From Candidatus Epulonipiscium sp. (lineage in GTDB: Bacteria; Bacillota; Clostridia; Lachnospirales; Defluviitaleaceae): DNA of 36,706 nt. A program made the position numbers and the translations under genes. This document shows, piece by piece, positions 1-7,851 of the stretch. Position 1 is the stretch's first letter, and each line of letters begins with the position of its first letter. The notes under the pieces are model-generated. The model had not been told where the DNA came from and did no database searches. It saw only the letters and a list, made by a program, of their open reading frames with translations. The stretch covers positions 1 through 36,706 of the forward strand of contig JAAYQR010000009.1 in the NCBI GenBank assembly GCA_012519205.1, in the 5' to 3' direction.

Positions 1-27
1 GGGGCATTTGCCCCATAATATTTTTTT
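1..27 (+). terminator. Rho-independent terminator of an upstream gene outside the window
   Basis: A GGGGCA/TGCCCC stem with a TT loop lies at 1-14 and is followed after a short AT stretch by a run of seven T at 21-27. This fits the end of a plus-strand gene left of the window. The stem may begin before position 1. Confidence 0.55.
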
Positions 28-265
28 GAGGATTTTGGGTAGACATATATGGAGAGGATGTAGGAAAGGGCTGCTGAAAATACATATTATGTACCTCCTA
101 TCTTTTTTATCTTGTTTGTTCTTATTTATATATTTATTCCCAAGCTAGTTTTTTATGATGAATTTTTAACTTTATAAAATTTAATCATTTTTTAGCATAA
201 AATGATTATAAACTACAAATAATGTATATAAGTGATTACTTTATTGAATAAAAGGATGTGACTTC
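28..265. other. AT-rich leader region with one inverted repeat, no gene seen
   Basis: No convincing coding frame is present. A 9-bp inverted repeat (AATCATTTT at 183-191, AAAATGATT at 199-207) lies about 60 bases before the CAP-domain gene. It could be an operator or an mRNA hairpin. I could not pick a convincing -35/-10 pair. Confidence 0.35.
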
Positions 266-1024
266 ATGAGAAAACGGTTTAGGCTCTTATTTCCTATTTT
301 AGTTTTAGTTAGCTTTTGTGTAACGGCAATCTCCTCCATGCCCGTTAGTGCCAATAAATACAGCACTTTTAAATGGGCCTCTGTTAAACAGGTAGAAATT
401 ACAGCCTACAGTCTTAATGTAAGAACTGGTCCTGGGATTTCTTATCCTGTGGTATCTCGTCTGAAAAAAGGGCAAATTGTAAATGTCTTGGGCTCTTTAA
501 ATGATTGGTATATTGTTCACCTACCCAATGATTCTATTGGGGTGATCACCAATAAGTTTACAAAGGCATACACCTACAATTCTGCAAAAGAAGACTCTGT
601 GGAAACAAATACTATACCCACTTTAGCTACTTCTAATGACGATATGGCTCAAAAGGAAGAAATCATGTTGGATTATATTAATATAGAAAGAAATCAGCTT
701 GGACTTCCATCCTATGTAATGGATATGGAGCTTTCTAATATTGCTTCTATAAAAGCAAAGGATATGGCTGAAAACAATTACTTTAGTCATATTTCTCCAA
801 CCCATGGCACACCTTTTGAAATGATGAAGCAATTTGGCATATCTTATAAGATTGCTGGGGAAAACATTGCTGCTCATAGCTCAGTTAAAAATGCCCATGA
901 TTCTTTTATGGGGAGTCCCGGACATAAAGCTAATGTACTCAATAAAAATTATGATAAAATCGGTATAGGAATCGCTCCAGATAAGAAATATGGTTATATC
1001 TATGTTCAATTATTTAAAAAGTAG
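266..1024 (+). CDS. Secreted SH3b-CAP (SCP/PR-1, YkwD-like) protein
   Basis: A secreted protein predicted to act in or outside the cell wall. Residues 1-29 form a signal peptide (basic start, hydrophobic core, VSA at the likely cleavage site). Residues 44-101 look like a bacterial SH3 domain (LNVRTGPG motif), a module that usually binds wall peptide. Residues 130-250 are a CAP domain with the usual His/Glu features: HISPTHG near 175-181, GENIA at 198-202 and SPGHKAN at 217-223. The family resembles Bacillus YkwD; its biochemical role is not settled. AAAGGATGTGAC precedes the ATG. The gene stands alone, with a bidirectional terminator at its end. The length of 252 residues is normal for this architecture. 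Confidence 0.85.
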   Translation: MRKRFRLLFPILVLVSFCVTAISSMPVSANKYSTFKWASVKQVEITAYSLNVRTGPGISYPVVSRLKKGQIVNVLGSLNDWYIVHLPNDSIGVITNKFTKAYTYNSAKEDSVETNTIPTLATSNDDMAQKEEIMLDYINIERNQLGLPSYVMDMELSNIASIKAKDMAENNYFSHISPTHGTPFEMMKQFGISYKIAGENIAAHSSVKNAHDSFMGSPGHKANVLNKNYDKIGIGIAPDKKYGYIYVQLFKK

Positions 1025-1047
1025 GGCTATATGCCCTACATTTTTTT
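1021..1047. terminator. Bidirectional terminator between convergent genes
   Basis: The stem GTAGGGC (1021-1027) / GCCCTAC (1033-1039) has a five-base loop. Seven T follow on the plus strand and five T on the minus strand. It overlaps the stop codons of both convergent genes. Confidence 0.85.
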
Positions 1048-2169
1048 AAATAATTGATCTAGTTTATTTAATAACATGAAGTTTCCTCTAACCTTTAATT
1101 GCCCCGTCATAAATCCTTTTTGGGCTGATAATTTACCCTTTAGGATATCTATCCATATATCCTCATTCATTATCATGACTATATCGGCATTCTCATTAAC
1201 TCCCTCAAAATAGGTACATTCTCCATTTTCAATACGAATATAGGATTCAAAACCTTCTGCTCCTTTAATATTAAACTGAAAAACTCCTTTAAATTCTGCT
1301 GCAAGATGGGGTTGAAAGTAATGACAAAGATTTTTTGTCATTTGTTTACATGTTTTTTTATTTTCAACTACAGCTTTTGTTGATGGTTTTTGATATATTC
1401 CATAGGAGTTTATATCTTTATTATTACCACCTAATTGTTCTTTAAAAAAGTCGGCAAGTTCTTCTATATCTTTTGCCTGTTCCTCGGTAAATTGTTCAAA
1501 ATTAACCGATTTAATTTCAACTTTTTCCTCTGGATTATCGGTTTTTACGACTATTGGGGGTGCCCAAGGGGTTATCTTACTTTCATTAGATTCTGATATT
1601 CCCTTTTTGTTGATAGACTCAATGTAACTTCTGTTATTATCACTGCTAGGAAGTCTAAGTCTTTGCTGTCTAGATATTCGATAGAAATCTTCTATTCTTT
1701 TTTCGATAGTTTCCTTTATATCTTCTATTTCTTTTGAATCCTTTGTATATAAAGGGATTCTGCCTCCCTCTACCCCTCCTAGCATCTCCCATGCCCTTAG
1801 AATGTATTCTGCTGCTTCTCTCTCACCAATAGAATCCGATATAGCAATGGCAAAGCCCTGCTTATTCTTAAGTGATTCTTTATAGTTTGGATTGACTAAA
1901 TTATCTAAGAACACTTTTATTATTCCCGTTGGTGCCATCAAAATTACCTTCGTGGCAAAAATAACTGCATCGGCTTCTTTTATTTTTTGGGTAATTTGTT
2001 TTATGTCTTTTTTATTTCCTTTGTTGTAGTAATCTATATTATAGTGGTCTAAAATTATCTCTTCCACTTCTACATTAAGTTCCTTTAAGGTATCTGAAAC
2101 AACCTTTATAACAAGATTAAGTATGTTTTCTTTTTTATTGACTCCCCCATAAATTATCACTGCTTTCAT
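1036..2169 (-). CDS. NADPH-dependent FMN reductase-like flavodoxin fused to an SCP2 domain
   Basis: Residues 1 to about 155 have a flavodoxin-like NAD(P)H:FMN reductase fold. It opens with a beta strand (MKAVIIYGG), continues with DAVIFATKVILMAPTGIIK, which fits the flavin-binding loop of this family, and is followed by a KVFLDNLV helix. Residues 160-265 are a charged linker. Residues 270-377 resemble an SCP2 sterol/lipid-binding domain (ADIVMIMNEDIWIDILKGK and the FMTGQLKVRGN segment). The fusion suggests a soluble redox enzyme acting on a hydrophobic substrate, but that is inference. AGGGGTGG precedes the ATG at 2169. It lies 21 bases after the M1-type lipoprotein gene on the same strand, so the two may be co-transcribed. 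Confidence 0.75.
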   Translation of the reverse strand: MKAVIIYGGVNKKENILNLVIKVVSDTLKELNVEVEEIILDHYNIDYYNKGNKKDIKQITQKIKEADAVIFATKVILMAPTGIIKVFLDNLVNPNYKESLKNKQGFAIAISDSIGEREAAEYILRAWEMLGGVEGGRIPLYTKDSKEIEDIKETIEKRIEDFYRISRQQRLRLPSSDNNRSYIESINKKGISESNESKITPWAPPIVVKTDNPEEKVEIKSVNFEQFTEEQAKDIEELADFFKEQLGGNNKDINSYGIYQKPSTKAVVENKKTCKQMTKNLCHYFQPHLAAEFKGVFQFNIKGAEGFESYIRIENGECTYFEGVNENADIVMIMNEDIWIDILKGKLSAQKGFMTGQLKVRGNFMLLNKLDQLFKKM

Positions 2170-2190
2170 ATTTCCACCCCTTTTATGAAA

Positions 2191-3726
2191 TTAAAATTCA
2201 GGAAGTTCTTCTGACCTCATCCATTTATAGAAGAATATTTTCAAAGAGGTACCATGTACTTCTTCTGCCGTATCGCAAAATCCACCTATATCTACATTTC
2301 TAAATGCATATTTTTCGTAATATGTTTTTAGGAACTCGTTAAATTTTTTGTCCCCCATTTTTTTCTTAAGGGCATGTATCATCAGTTTTCCCCTAGTATA
2401 GTGAATATTATAATAGGATTCCCAGTTAGAAAATGCACTTAAATTGCTATATAGACTGGTTTCCCTCATAGGTTCCATCAAAATTGTAAGTTCTTGTCTT
2501 TTTTTATCCATTGTCTTATCTATATCCTTTTCCGAAAGATATATATATTGTTCAAGATAGGTAACTAGTGCCTCGTCTAGCCAAGGCTCCTTTGCCTGAT
2601 TATTGCCAATTATATTATAAAACCATTGATGACCTATTGCATGGGTAATGCTTGTAGGATTTTCTATCCCCCTTATTATCCTAGAATCTATTAAGATAAA
2701 GGTTGGGTATTCAATGCTAGTAGGGGAAAAAAGTTCTCCTTCTACAATATCTAGTTCAGAATAGGGATACGAACCTATAGTCTTGCTAAAATATCCTAAA
2801 GACATTTCTGCCGTCTTAAGTATCCTTTTCGTATCTATATTTTTGCTGGTATGATATAAATTAATATTAATACCCTCTTCAGTTTCTATAGATGCCTTAT
2901 TAAATTCTTCACTTATACCTAGAGCAAAATCCCTTACCATTTTAGCTTCCACCGTTGTTTTTTTATCGTTTTCCATTATTATTTCTTCTTCTTCCCCTGT
3001 CGCAACAACTAGATAATCCTTTGGGGTTGTGATGGTTACTTTGTAATTTGCTATATCGGTATAAAAAGAATCCCCTACCGGATAGTACACTCCCTTATTC
3101 CAGCCATTTTCATCATATACTGCTATTGTAGGAAGAAAGTTTCCCATCCATAAGGTTTTATCATTAGCTCCAATTCTATAGGCAATTTGAGGAATCTTCC
3201 CTTTAAATTGTATGATAATTTCCGTAGCCTCTTTAACCTCCACAGGTTCTCTTGGTGTAATCTCTAAAAGGGTTTCGCTTTCATTAAAGATAACCTCTTC
3301 GTTGTTAATAAGCACTGACTCGATTTTTATGAATCCTTCATCAAAACCTCTTTTGTGTATTTCATCTTCATACTCTAAAAGATATGGCTTTATTTTGCTA
3401 TTTTTTTTAAATGCATTAAGATATAAATTAAAGTATAGTATTCCTAATGGCTTCTCGGTTTGATTTGTATATTGTATTTTTTGAATCCCTTCAAAAGTTC
3501 TTTCCTTAGGATTTATTTTTAAATCCACAATATACTTATTATAAACGGCTAAGTCCCTACCCTTATTTTCTACTTTCAAAGCCTTTTCATTACTATTTGG
3601 TAGTTCCTCATTTAAAATAACAACTACAGGCTCTTTATCTTTATCTATTTCCTTATAGCACCCTATTTGAACTAGTGCTATACATATAATCATGATAAAA
3701 GCCTTCATTCTCTCTATAGCTGACAT
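2191..3726 (-). CDS. M1-family (gluzincin) metallopeptidase-like lipoprotein, catalytic Glu replaced
   Basis: A lipoprotein: residues 1-22 form a signal peptide with lipobox VQIGC (Cys23), so the protein should be anchored outside the membrane. The rest matches the M1 aminopeptidase fold: an N-terminal beta domain, a SIEYP segment in place of the GAMEN exopeptidase motif, and the zinc region around residues 362-385. That region reads HAIGH, 18 residues, then E in WLDE. The metal ligands His362, His366 and Glu385 are kept, but residue 363, normally the general base Glu of HEXXH, is Ala (codon GCA, one base from GAA). The protein should bind zinc but is predicted to be catalytically weak or dead. 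GGGGGAAAC precedes the ATG. Confidence 0.8.
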   Translation of the reverse strand: MSAIERMKAFIMIICIALVQIGCYKEIDKDKEPVVVILNEELPNSNEKALKVENKGRDLAVYNKYIVDLKINPKERTFEGIQKIQYTNQTEKPLGILYFNLYLNAFKKNSKIKPYLLEYEDEIHKRGFDEGFIKIESVLINNEEVIFNESETLLEITPREPVEVKEATEIIIQFKGKIPQIAYRIGANDKTLWMGNFLPTIAVYDENGWNKGVYYPVGDSFYTDIANYKVTITTPKDYLVVATGEEEEIIMENDKKTTVEAKMVRDFALGISEEFNKASIETEEGININLYHTSKNIDTKRILKTAEMSLGYFSKTIGSYPYSELDIVEGELFSPTSIEYPTFILIDSRIIRGIENPTSITHAIGHQWFYNIIGNNQAKEPWLDEALVTYLEQYIYLSEKDIDKTMDKKRQELTILMEPMRETSLYSNLSAFSNWESYYNIHYTRGKLMIHALKKKMGDKKFNEFLKTYYEKYAFRNVDIGGFCDTAEEVHGTSLKIFFYKWMRSEELPEF

Positions 3727-3801
3727 AATTGTTTCCCCCTAAACAACTATTGCGTTTCAAGCTTATTATCATATATTTTTTCTAAATTGTAAAGTAATTC
3801 A

Positions 3802-4497
3802 TTAGCCAAGGTATTTTTGGGCTTCTTTTAAGTAACAGGTTTTTATATCTTCAATTTCCCAGTAAGTAAAAAATAATCTTCTTGTCATTTTAAGGTGAAG
3901 GATGTCACCTTTTCGAAGGTATGGTACTAAACTTTCGTCTAAGAGTACTTTTGCGTATCTGCCTGTGGGCTTTTTCTTTATGGTTATGGAGCAGTCCGGA
4001 AAAATATCTATTACTTCAAAATATCCCTGTTCAAAAACTCCGTTTTTTTCTTTCATACTCTTTTTGTATTTGTTTTGTCTATAACATCTTAAATCAATAA
4101 TTAGAGGGTCGATACTAAGTACAGGGTTTCCTACAAACTTTGAAAATGCCTTTGATAAATGAATAATACGAATAAATTCATCCATAAATTTATCTACGGG
4201 GATAAATGTATTTAGTTCCTCTAGCTTATATTTTGACTTTAAGTATGTAAAATATTTTTGGATAGAAGGGAAAAGAAAATAGAGCTTTTCTTCGGATAGC
4301 ATTTTATTTTTCTTTGGAAGCCAGTATAAGAAAAATTCATCAAAAAATCTCCTATCTAAATCTTCAATTTCTAATCCAGGCTCCATCTCCCTACAATATT
4401 CCCTTAGTAAATTAATACATTTAATGTCTTTAGGTTTCTCTGTAGGCGAAGGATTTACATAAGAAATGTAATCTTCAATAGTTTGTAATACTGTCAT
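3802..4497 (-). CDS. Conserved-looking protein of unknown function, 231 residues
   Basis: I do not recognise this protein. It has no signal peptide or membrane helix. The first about 135 residues look helical and rich in aromatic and charged residues (FFDEFFLYWLPKK). The last about 75 look like a beta barrel (GYFEVIDIFPDCSITIKKK, later LRKGDILHLKM). A start at 4509 would leave AGG directly against the ATG with no spacing. The ATG at 4497 has GGTGG five bases upstream, so it is preferred. The gene lies downstream of a leader that carries three DnaA boxes and a terminator, so its expression may depend on readthrough of that terminator. Confidence 0.6.
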   Translation of the reverse strand: MTVLQTIEDYISYVNPSPTEKPKDIKCINLLREYCREMEPGLEIEDLDRRFFDEFFLYWLPKKNKMLSEEKLYFLFPSIQKYFTYLKSKYKLEELNTFIPVDKFMDEFIRIIHLSKAFSKFVGNPVLSIDPLIIDLRCYRQNKYKKSMKEKNGVFEQGYFEVIDIFPDCSITIKKKPTGRYAKVLLDESLVPYLRKGDILHLKMTRRLFFTYWEIEDIKTCYLKEAQKYLG

Positions 4498-4580
4498 ATA
4501 TTCCACCATCCTATTTGTTCTATCTACTGTTTATTCTTAACTTTATCCGGTGAAATATACATTACTAAAAATCAAAACAT

Positions 4581-4706
4581 AAAAAAACACCGAATGGGGA
4601 CATTCGGCGTTTGGAGATAAGAAACGGGGTTTTCTTATCTAAAAGATATAAATGACATATGTGAATAATAAAATGTTATCAACATGTTATCCACATAGTT
4701 ATCCAC
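4581..4706 (-). ncRNA. Candidate small RNA or attenuated leader with two C-rich hairpin loops
   Basis: The start is inferred about 7 bases after the minus-strand -10 box, and the end is the T run of the terminator. Read on the minus strand, hairpin 1 (4640-4615) has a perfect 10-bp stem AGATAAGAAA/TTTCTTATCT with loop ACCCCG. Hairpin 2 (4612-4585) has a 12-bp stem with one G-U pair and loop TCCC, and is followed by seven T. The linker contains TCTCC. Unpaired C-rich loops that can pair with GGAGG ribosome binding sites are typical of several Firmicutes trans-acting small RNAs such as RsaE. The alternative is a terminated leader of the downstream 231-residue gene, whose start codon is 84 bases away. 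No Rfam family is claimed. Confidence 0.45.
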
Positions 4707-4707
4707 A
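4676..4707 (+). promoter_or_regulatory. Cluster of three DnaA boxes
   Basis: TTATCAACA (4676-4684), TTATCCACA (4687-4695) and TTATCCACA (4699-4707) are all in the same orientation, with starts 11 and 12 bases apart, about one helical turn. The last two are perfect matches to the DnaA consensus and the first differs at one position. They cover about +1 to +31 of the minus-strand transcript, so bound DnaA should block it. No dnaA or dnaN is in the window, so this is read as a regulatory or titration site rather than the origin. Confidence 0.7.
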
Positions 4708-4712
4708 GCAAT

Positions 4713-4741
4713 ACTATACCATGTCTTTTAAACTTAGTCAA
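4713..4741 (-). promoter_or_regulatory. Sigma-A type promoter for the candidate small RNA/leader
   Basis: On the minus strand, TTGACT (4741-4736), a 17-base spacer, and TATAGT (4718-4713). Each hexamer is one mismatch from consensus. Transcription would start near 4706, inside the DnaA-box cluster. Confidence 0.65.
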
Positions 4742-4749
4742 CTATTTTT

Positions 4750-4778
4750 ATACTTATGCATAAAAATCAGGGTATAAT
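4750..4778 (+). promoter_or_regulatory. Probable pepF promoter
   Basis: A perfect TATAAT lies at 4773-4778, with only a weak -35 match around 4750-4755. A second TATAAT is at 4803-4808. Either places the transcript start upstream of the chosen pepF ATG at 4831, which argues against a coding start further upstream. Confidence 0.45.
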
Positions 4779-4830
4779 ACATATGAAACTAAATAAATAT
4801 ATTATAATATACTATGAAAGGAGTTTTATT

Positions 4831-6636
4831 ATGGTTAAAACTAAATTAAAGTCTCTTCCTTCGAGGAATGAGCTGGATAAAAACTTCATATGGAAAATTG
4901 AAGATCTCTACCCCTCCGATAAGGACTGTAAAAACGATATGCTTCAGCTAGAAAGTTCTTTTGATAAACTATCCAAATTTCAAAACAAATTGGGTGACTC
5001 TTCCGATAATCTTTTATCTTGTTTAATTCTAAATGATGAATTATCCCAGATTATTGAAAAAATCTATGTATATTCCCATATGAAATTACATGAAGATACC
5101 TCTAGTAGCATTTACCAAGCTTTATCCGATGGAGCCAAATCTCTATCTATTAAGTTTTCTGCTATAGCTTCTTTTATTATTCCCGAAATATTACTGATTC
5201 CTGAGGATACTTTATATAGGTATATCAACGAAAATGAAAGTCTTAAACTTTACACCCATTTTCTCCATGATTTATTAAGACAAAAAGAGCATATTCTTTC
5301 TAAGAAAGAGGAAGAACTTTTAGCTAGAGTATCTGAAATAGGGGGAACCCCTCAAAGTATTTTCACCATGCTTAATGATGCGGATATGAATTTCCCTCCT
5401 ATTAAAGGCGAAGATGGAAGTGATATTGAAGTAACTAAGGGGAGATTTGTTAATCTAATGGAAAACCTCAATAGGGATATTAGAAAGGCAGCCTTTAACT
5501 CTCTATATTCCAGTTATATTAATCAAAAAAATACCTTAGCAGCCATATATAATGGAAGTGTCAAAAAAGATGCCTTTTTTGCCACTACACGAGGGTACCC
5601 TTCTTCCCTAGAGGCATCTCTTTTTGCCGATAATATCCCCCTTGAGGTATATACCAATTTAATAGACACTGTTCATTCTAATATACATCTCATGCATAGA
5701 TATGTATCCCTTAGAAAAAAACTTTTAAATCTTGATGAACTTCATATGTATGATTTATATACCCCCATTGTTCCTGATATAGATATGAAGATACCTTATG
5801 AAGAAGCCATCAAAATAGTTAAAGAAGGGTTGGCTCCCCTAGGAGATGACTACATTAAAATACTCCATAAGGGACTTTTTGGAGGCTGGATTGATGTATA
5901 TGAAAATAAAGGTAAAAGAAGCGGGGCCTATTCCTGGGGAGCATATGGGACCCACCCTTATGTTCTTTTAAATTACCAAGATAATATTAATAATTTATTT
6001 ACCTTGGCCCATGAAATGGGACATGCGCTTCACTCCTATTATTCAGATGAAGCTCAGCCCTATATTTATGCCCAGTATCCCATTTTTCTTGCTGAAGTAG
6101 CTTCTACCGTAAATGAATCCCTACTTATGCAGCATCTGTTAAATAATACCACGGATAAAAATAAAAAGGCTTATCTTATCAATCACTTCATGGAGCAATT
6201 TAGGGGAACTTTATTTCGCCAAACTATGTTTGCAGAATTTGAAAAGATTACCCATGAGATGTGGGAAAGGGGGGAAGCCTTAACCGTGGATAGCCTTTGC
6301 GAAGTATATAAAAATCTAAATATAAAATACTACGGACCTGATATTATTATAGATTCTGAGATTAGCTTTGAATGGGCAAGAATCCCCCATTTTTATAATG
6401 CTTTTTATGTATACAAGTATGCTACAGGGTATTCTGCAGCCATTGCCCTATCTGATGGAATCCTAAATAATAAAGCAGGATCCCTAGATAGTTATCTTAC
6501 CTTCCTAAAAAGCGGTGGTTCCGATTATCCCATCAATATTTTAGAAAGGGCAGGAGTTGACATGAAAAGCCCCGAACCCATAAAAAAAGCTTTAAAAGTC
6601 TTTGAAGGATTGCTGGTTGAAATGGAAAAAATGTAG
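4831..6636 (+). CDS. pepF: Oligoendopeptidase F (M3B metallopeptidase)
   Basis: A cytoplasmic zinc endopeptidase that cleaves short peptides. The zinc motif HEMGH is at residues 394-398 (LAHEMGHALHSYYS), with the downstream metal-ligand Glu in the FLAEVASTVNES segment. The N-terminal part is the helical PepF lid, and the C-terminal part carries the conserved YKYATGYSAAIALSDGIL region. The ATG at 4831 is preferred because GAAAGGAG lies 7 bases before it. An in-frame ATG at 4756 would place the TATAAT box inside the gene. The resulting 601 residues match the usual PepF length. The gene is monocistronic and ends in a terminator shared with the convergent gene. Confidence 0.93.
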   Translation: MVKTKLKSLPSRNELDKNFIWKIEDLYPSDKDCKNDMLQLESSFDKLSKFQNKLGDSSDNLLSCLILNDELSQIIEKIYVYSHMKLHEDTSSSIYQALSDGAKSLSIKFSAIASFIIPEILLIPEDTLYRYINENESLKLYTHFLHDLLRQKEHILSKKEEELLARVSEIGGTPQSIFTMLNDADMNFPPIKGEDGSDIEVTKGRFVNLMENLNRDIRKAAFNSLYSSYINQKNTLAAIYNGSVKKDAFFATTRGYPSSLEASLFADNIPLEVYTNLIDTVHSNIHLMHRYVSLRKKLLNLDELHMYDLYTPIVPDIDMKIPYEEAIKIVKEGLAPLGDDYIKILHKGLFGGWIDVYENKGKRSGAYSWGAYGTHPYVLLNYQDNINNLFTLAHEMGHALHSYYSDEAQPYIYAQYPIFLAEVASTVNESLLMQHLLNNTTDKNKKAYLINHFMEQFRGTLFRQTMFAEFEKITHEMWERGEALTVDSLCEVYKNLNIKYYGPDIIIDSEISFEWARIPHFYNAFYVYKYATGYSAAIALSDGILNNKAGSLDSYLTFLKSGGSDYPINILERAGVDMKSPEPIKKALKVFEGLLVEMEKM

Positions 6637-6655
6637 GAGATATCTCCTACATTTT
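6628..6655. terminator. Bidirectional terminator, perfect palindrome
   Basis: The palindrome ATGTAGGAGATATCTCCTAC, extending to the following AT, is flanked by A runs and T runs on both sides. It covers the pepF stop codon and ends three bases from the convergent gene's stop. Confidence 0.85.
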
Positions 6656-6657
6656 TA

Positions 6658-7851
6658 TCATAGAGGGGGAAGCTTTAAGACTTGTCCCTCATAGATTTTA
6701 TTTGGACTTTCTAATTCATTAAAGTCTACTATCTTATTTACTACCTCTGTGGTTTTGTAATGATTGTAACATATTCTATTTAAGTTATCCCCCCTTTGTA
6801 CCGTATAAGTATCAAAATCATTTTCTTTAACTGTTTCCTCAGTTTCTTGTATTATAGACTCTTCTTTTATTTCTTCTATAACCATCCTTTCTTCTGTGGA
6901 CATTGATTCTTCTGAAAGCTCTATGTCCTCTAGAACTTCTTTATGTGTATCCGCAGGGACTATTTCTTCTGTTTCAGCAAAGACTACTTGAACATTTTCA
7001 TGGCTTAGTTGGGTCAGAAGGCTTGTATAACTAGAATCTATACTGTCTAATTCATTTTCTAATTTGGCCAATCTATCCCTATGCTGAATCAATCCAACTG
7101 CCATAGTGACACACATTAAAAATAATACAATACTTAATGCCGTTACTAGGTTATAAATCTTTTTATTTTGTATTTCTTGTTTCCTCATTTTATCTTTCTT
7201 TCTAAAATGCATTACCACATCTTCTTTTTCATCATTTAACTCCTCGTTAGAAGCTCCTACTTTATGATTGACCATGTATTCTTGCATCCGTTCGTTCTTA
7301 TCATAATACATGTAATAGCCTTCTGCCGATTTTATTTCTTCTTCATCCCATATGAAAAATGCTTCTGCATTTTCTATAGGGTCGATAATCATAAAGGATT
7401 GATAGGATTCCCTAAAATAATCCTGATGAATACGGATATCCTGGGTTGTAAGAAAAATACCATATCCAGGTTGTGTATGCATCCATCCCATAAGTTCGCA
7501 ATCTGGAAAGTACCTATTTATCTTCTTTTGCATTTCCTTAATTTGAGGTTCTGTAACCAAAACCTCTCCTTCACAGAATAAATCCTCAAATTGTATAGCG
7601 CCGCTAATAATTGCAGCCTTTTTACCTAGCTCCTCGGTATAGTATCCTACCAAAGCCGCGCCCTTTTCTTCCCCGCGATTTGTTTTAGCATATTGGTATA
7701 AGTATGTGTACACATAGTCTTCTAGATAAATATTTAGACCTTTTGGCTCCTCCCCTATTAATTTTGCATTCTCTAGAAAGGTAAATGTATTATTTTGATT
7801 CTCTTTTAGTTCATCCCCACAATCTGGAGGTCCGTAAAAAAACTCACTCAT
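6658..7851 (-). CDS. JAMM/MPN-like domain - transmembrane helix - LysM protein
   Basis: Three parts are visible. Residues 45-175 look like a JAMM/MPN isopeptidase-type domain (GEEKGAALVGYY, then MGWMHTQPGYGIFLTTQD). Residues 232-255 are a single membrane helix. Residues 256-290 are a likely coiled coil, 295-345 a Glu-rich linker, and 347-396 a LysM domain (YTVQRGDNLNRICYNHY). The N-terminal part should be cytoplasmic and LysM outside on peptidoglycan. The JAMM signature HxHx7SxxD reads H125-T-Q127-x7-T135-x-x-D138, so one zinc ligand (His to Gln) and the Ser are changed. Activity is therefore doubtful, and a binding role is possible. The adjacent yyaC hints at a sporulation link, but that is weak evidence. 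Confidence 0.75.
   Translation of the reverse strand: MSEFFYGPPDCGDELKENQNNTFTFLENAKLIGEEPKGLNIYLEDYVYTYLYQYAKTNRGEEKGAALVGYYTEELGKKAAIISGAIQFEDLFCEGEVLVTEPQIKEMQKKINRYFPDCELMGWMHTQPGYGIFLTTQDIRIHQDYFRESYQSFMIIDPIENAEAFFIWDEEEIKSAEGYYMYYDKNERMQEYMVNHKVGASNEELNDEKEDVVMHFRKKDKMRKQEIQNKKIYNLVTALSIVLFLMCVTMAVGLIQHRDRLAKLENELDSIDSSYTSLLTQLSHENVQVVFAETEEIVPADTHKEVLEDIELSEESMSTEERMVIEEIKEESIIQETEETVKENDFDTYTVQRGDNLNRICYNHYKTTEVVNKIVDFNELESPNKIYEGQVLKLPPL

Larger units (their letters stand above)
4498..4830. other. Divergent intergenic regulatory region
   Basis: This 333-base gap holds, from right to left, the pepF promoter and ribosome binding site, a minus-strand promoter, three DnaA boxes, and two hairpins of which the left is a minus-strand terminator. 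Each is listed separately. No protein-coding frame is convincing here. An open frame that enters from the pepF side carries the pepF promoter and is not taken as coding. Confidence 0.7.

Noticed and set aside
4676-4707. Chromosome replication origin
   Set aside because: Only three boxes, no dnaA, dnaN, rpmH or parAB nearby, and no clear unwinding element. Left as a regulatory cluster.
4756-4830. Longer PepF start with 25 extra residues
   Set aside because: That stretch contains the TATAAT promoter boxes and lacks a ribosome binding site, while GAAAGGAG directly precedes the ATG at 4831.
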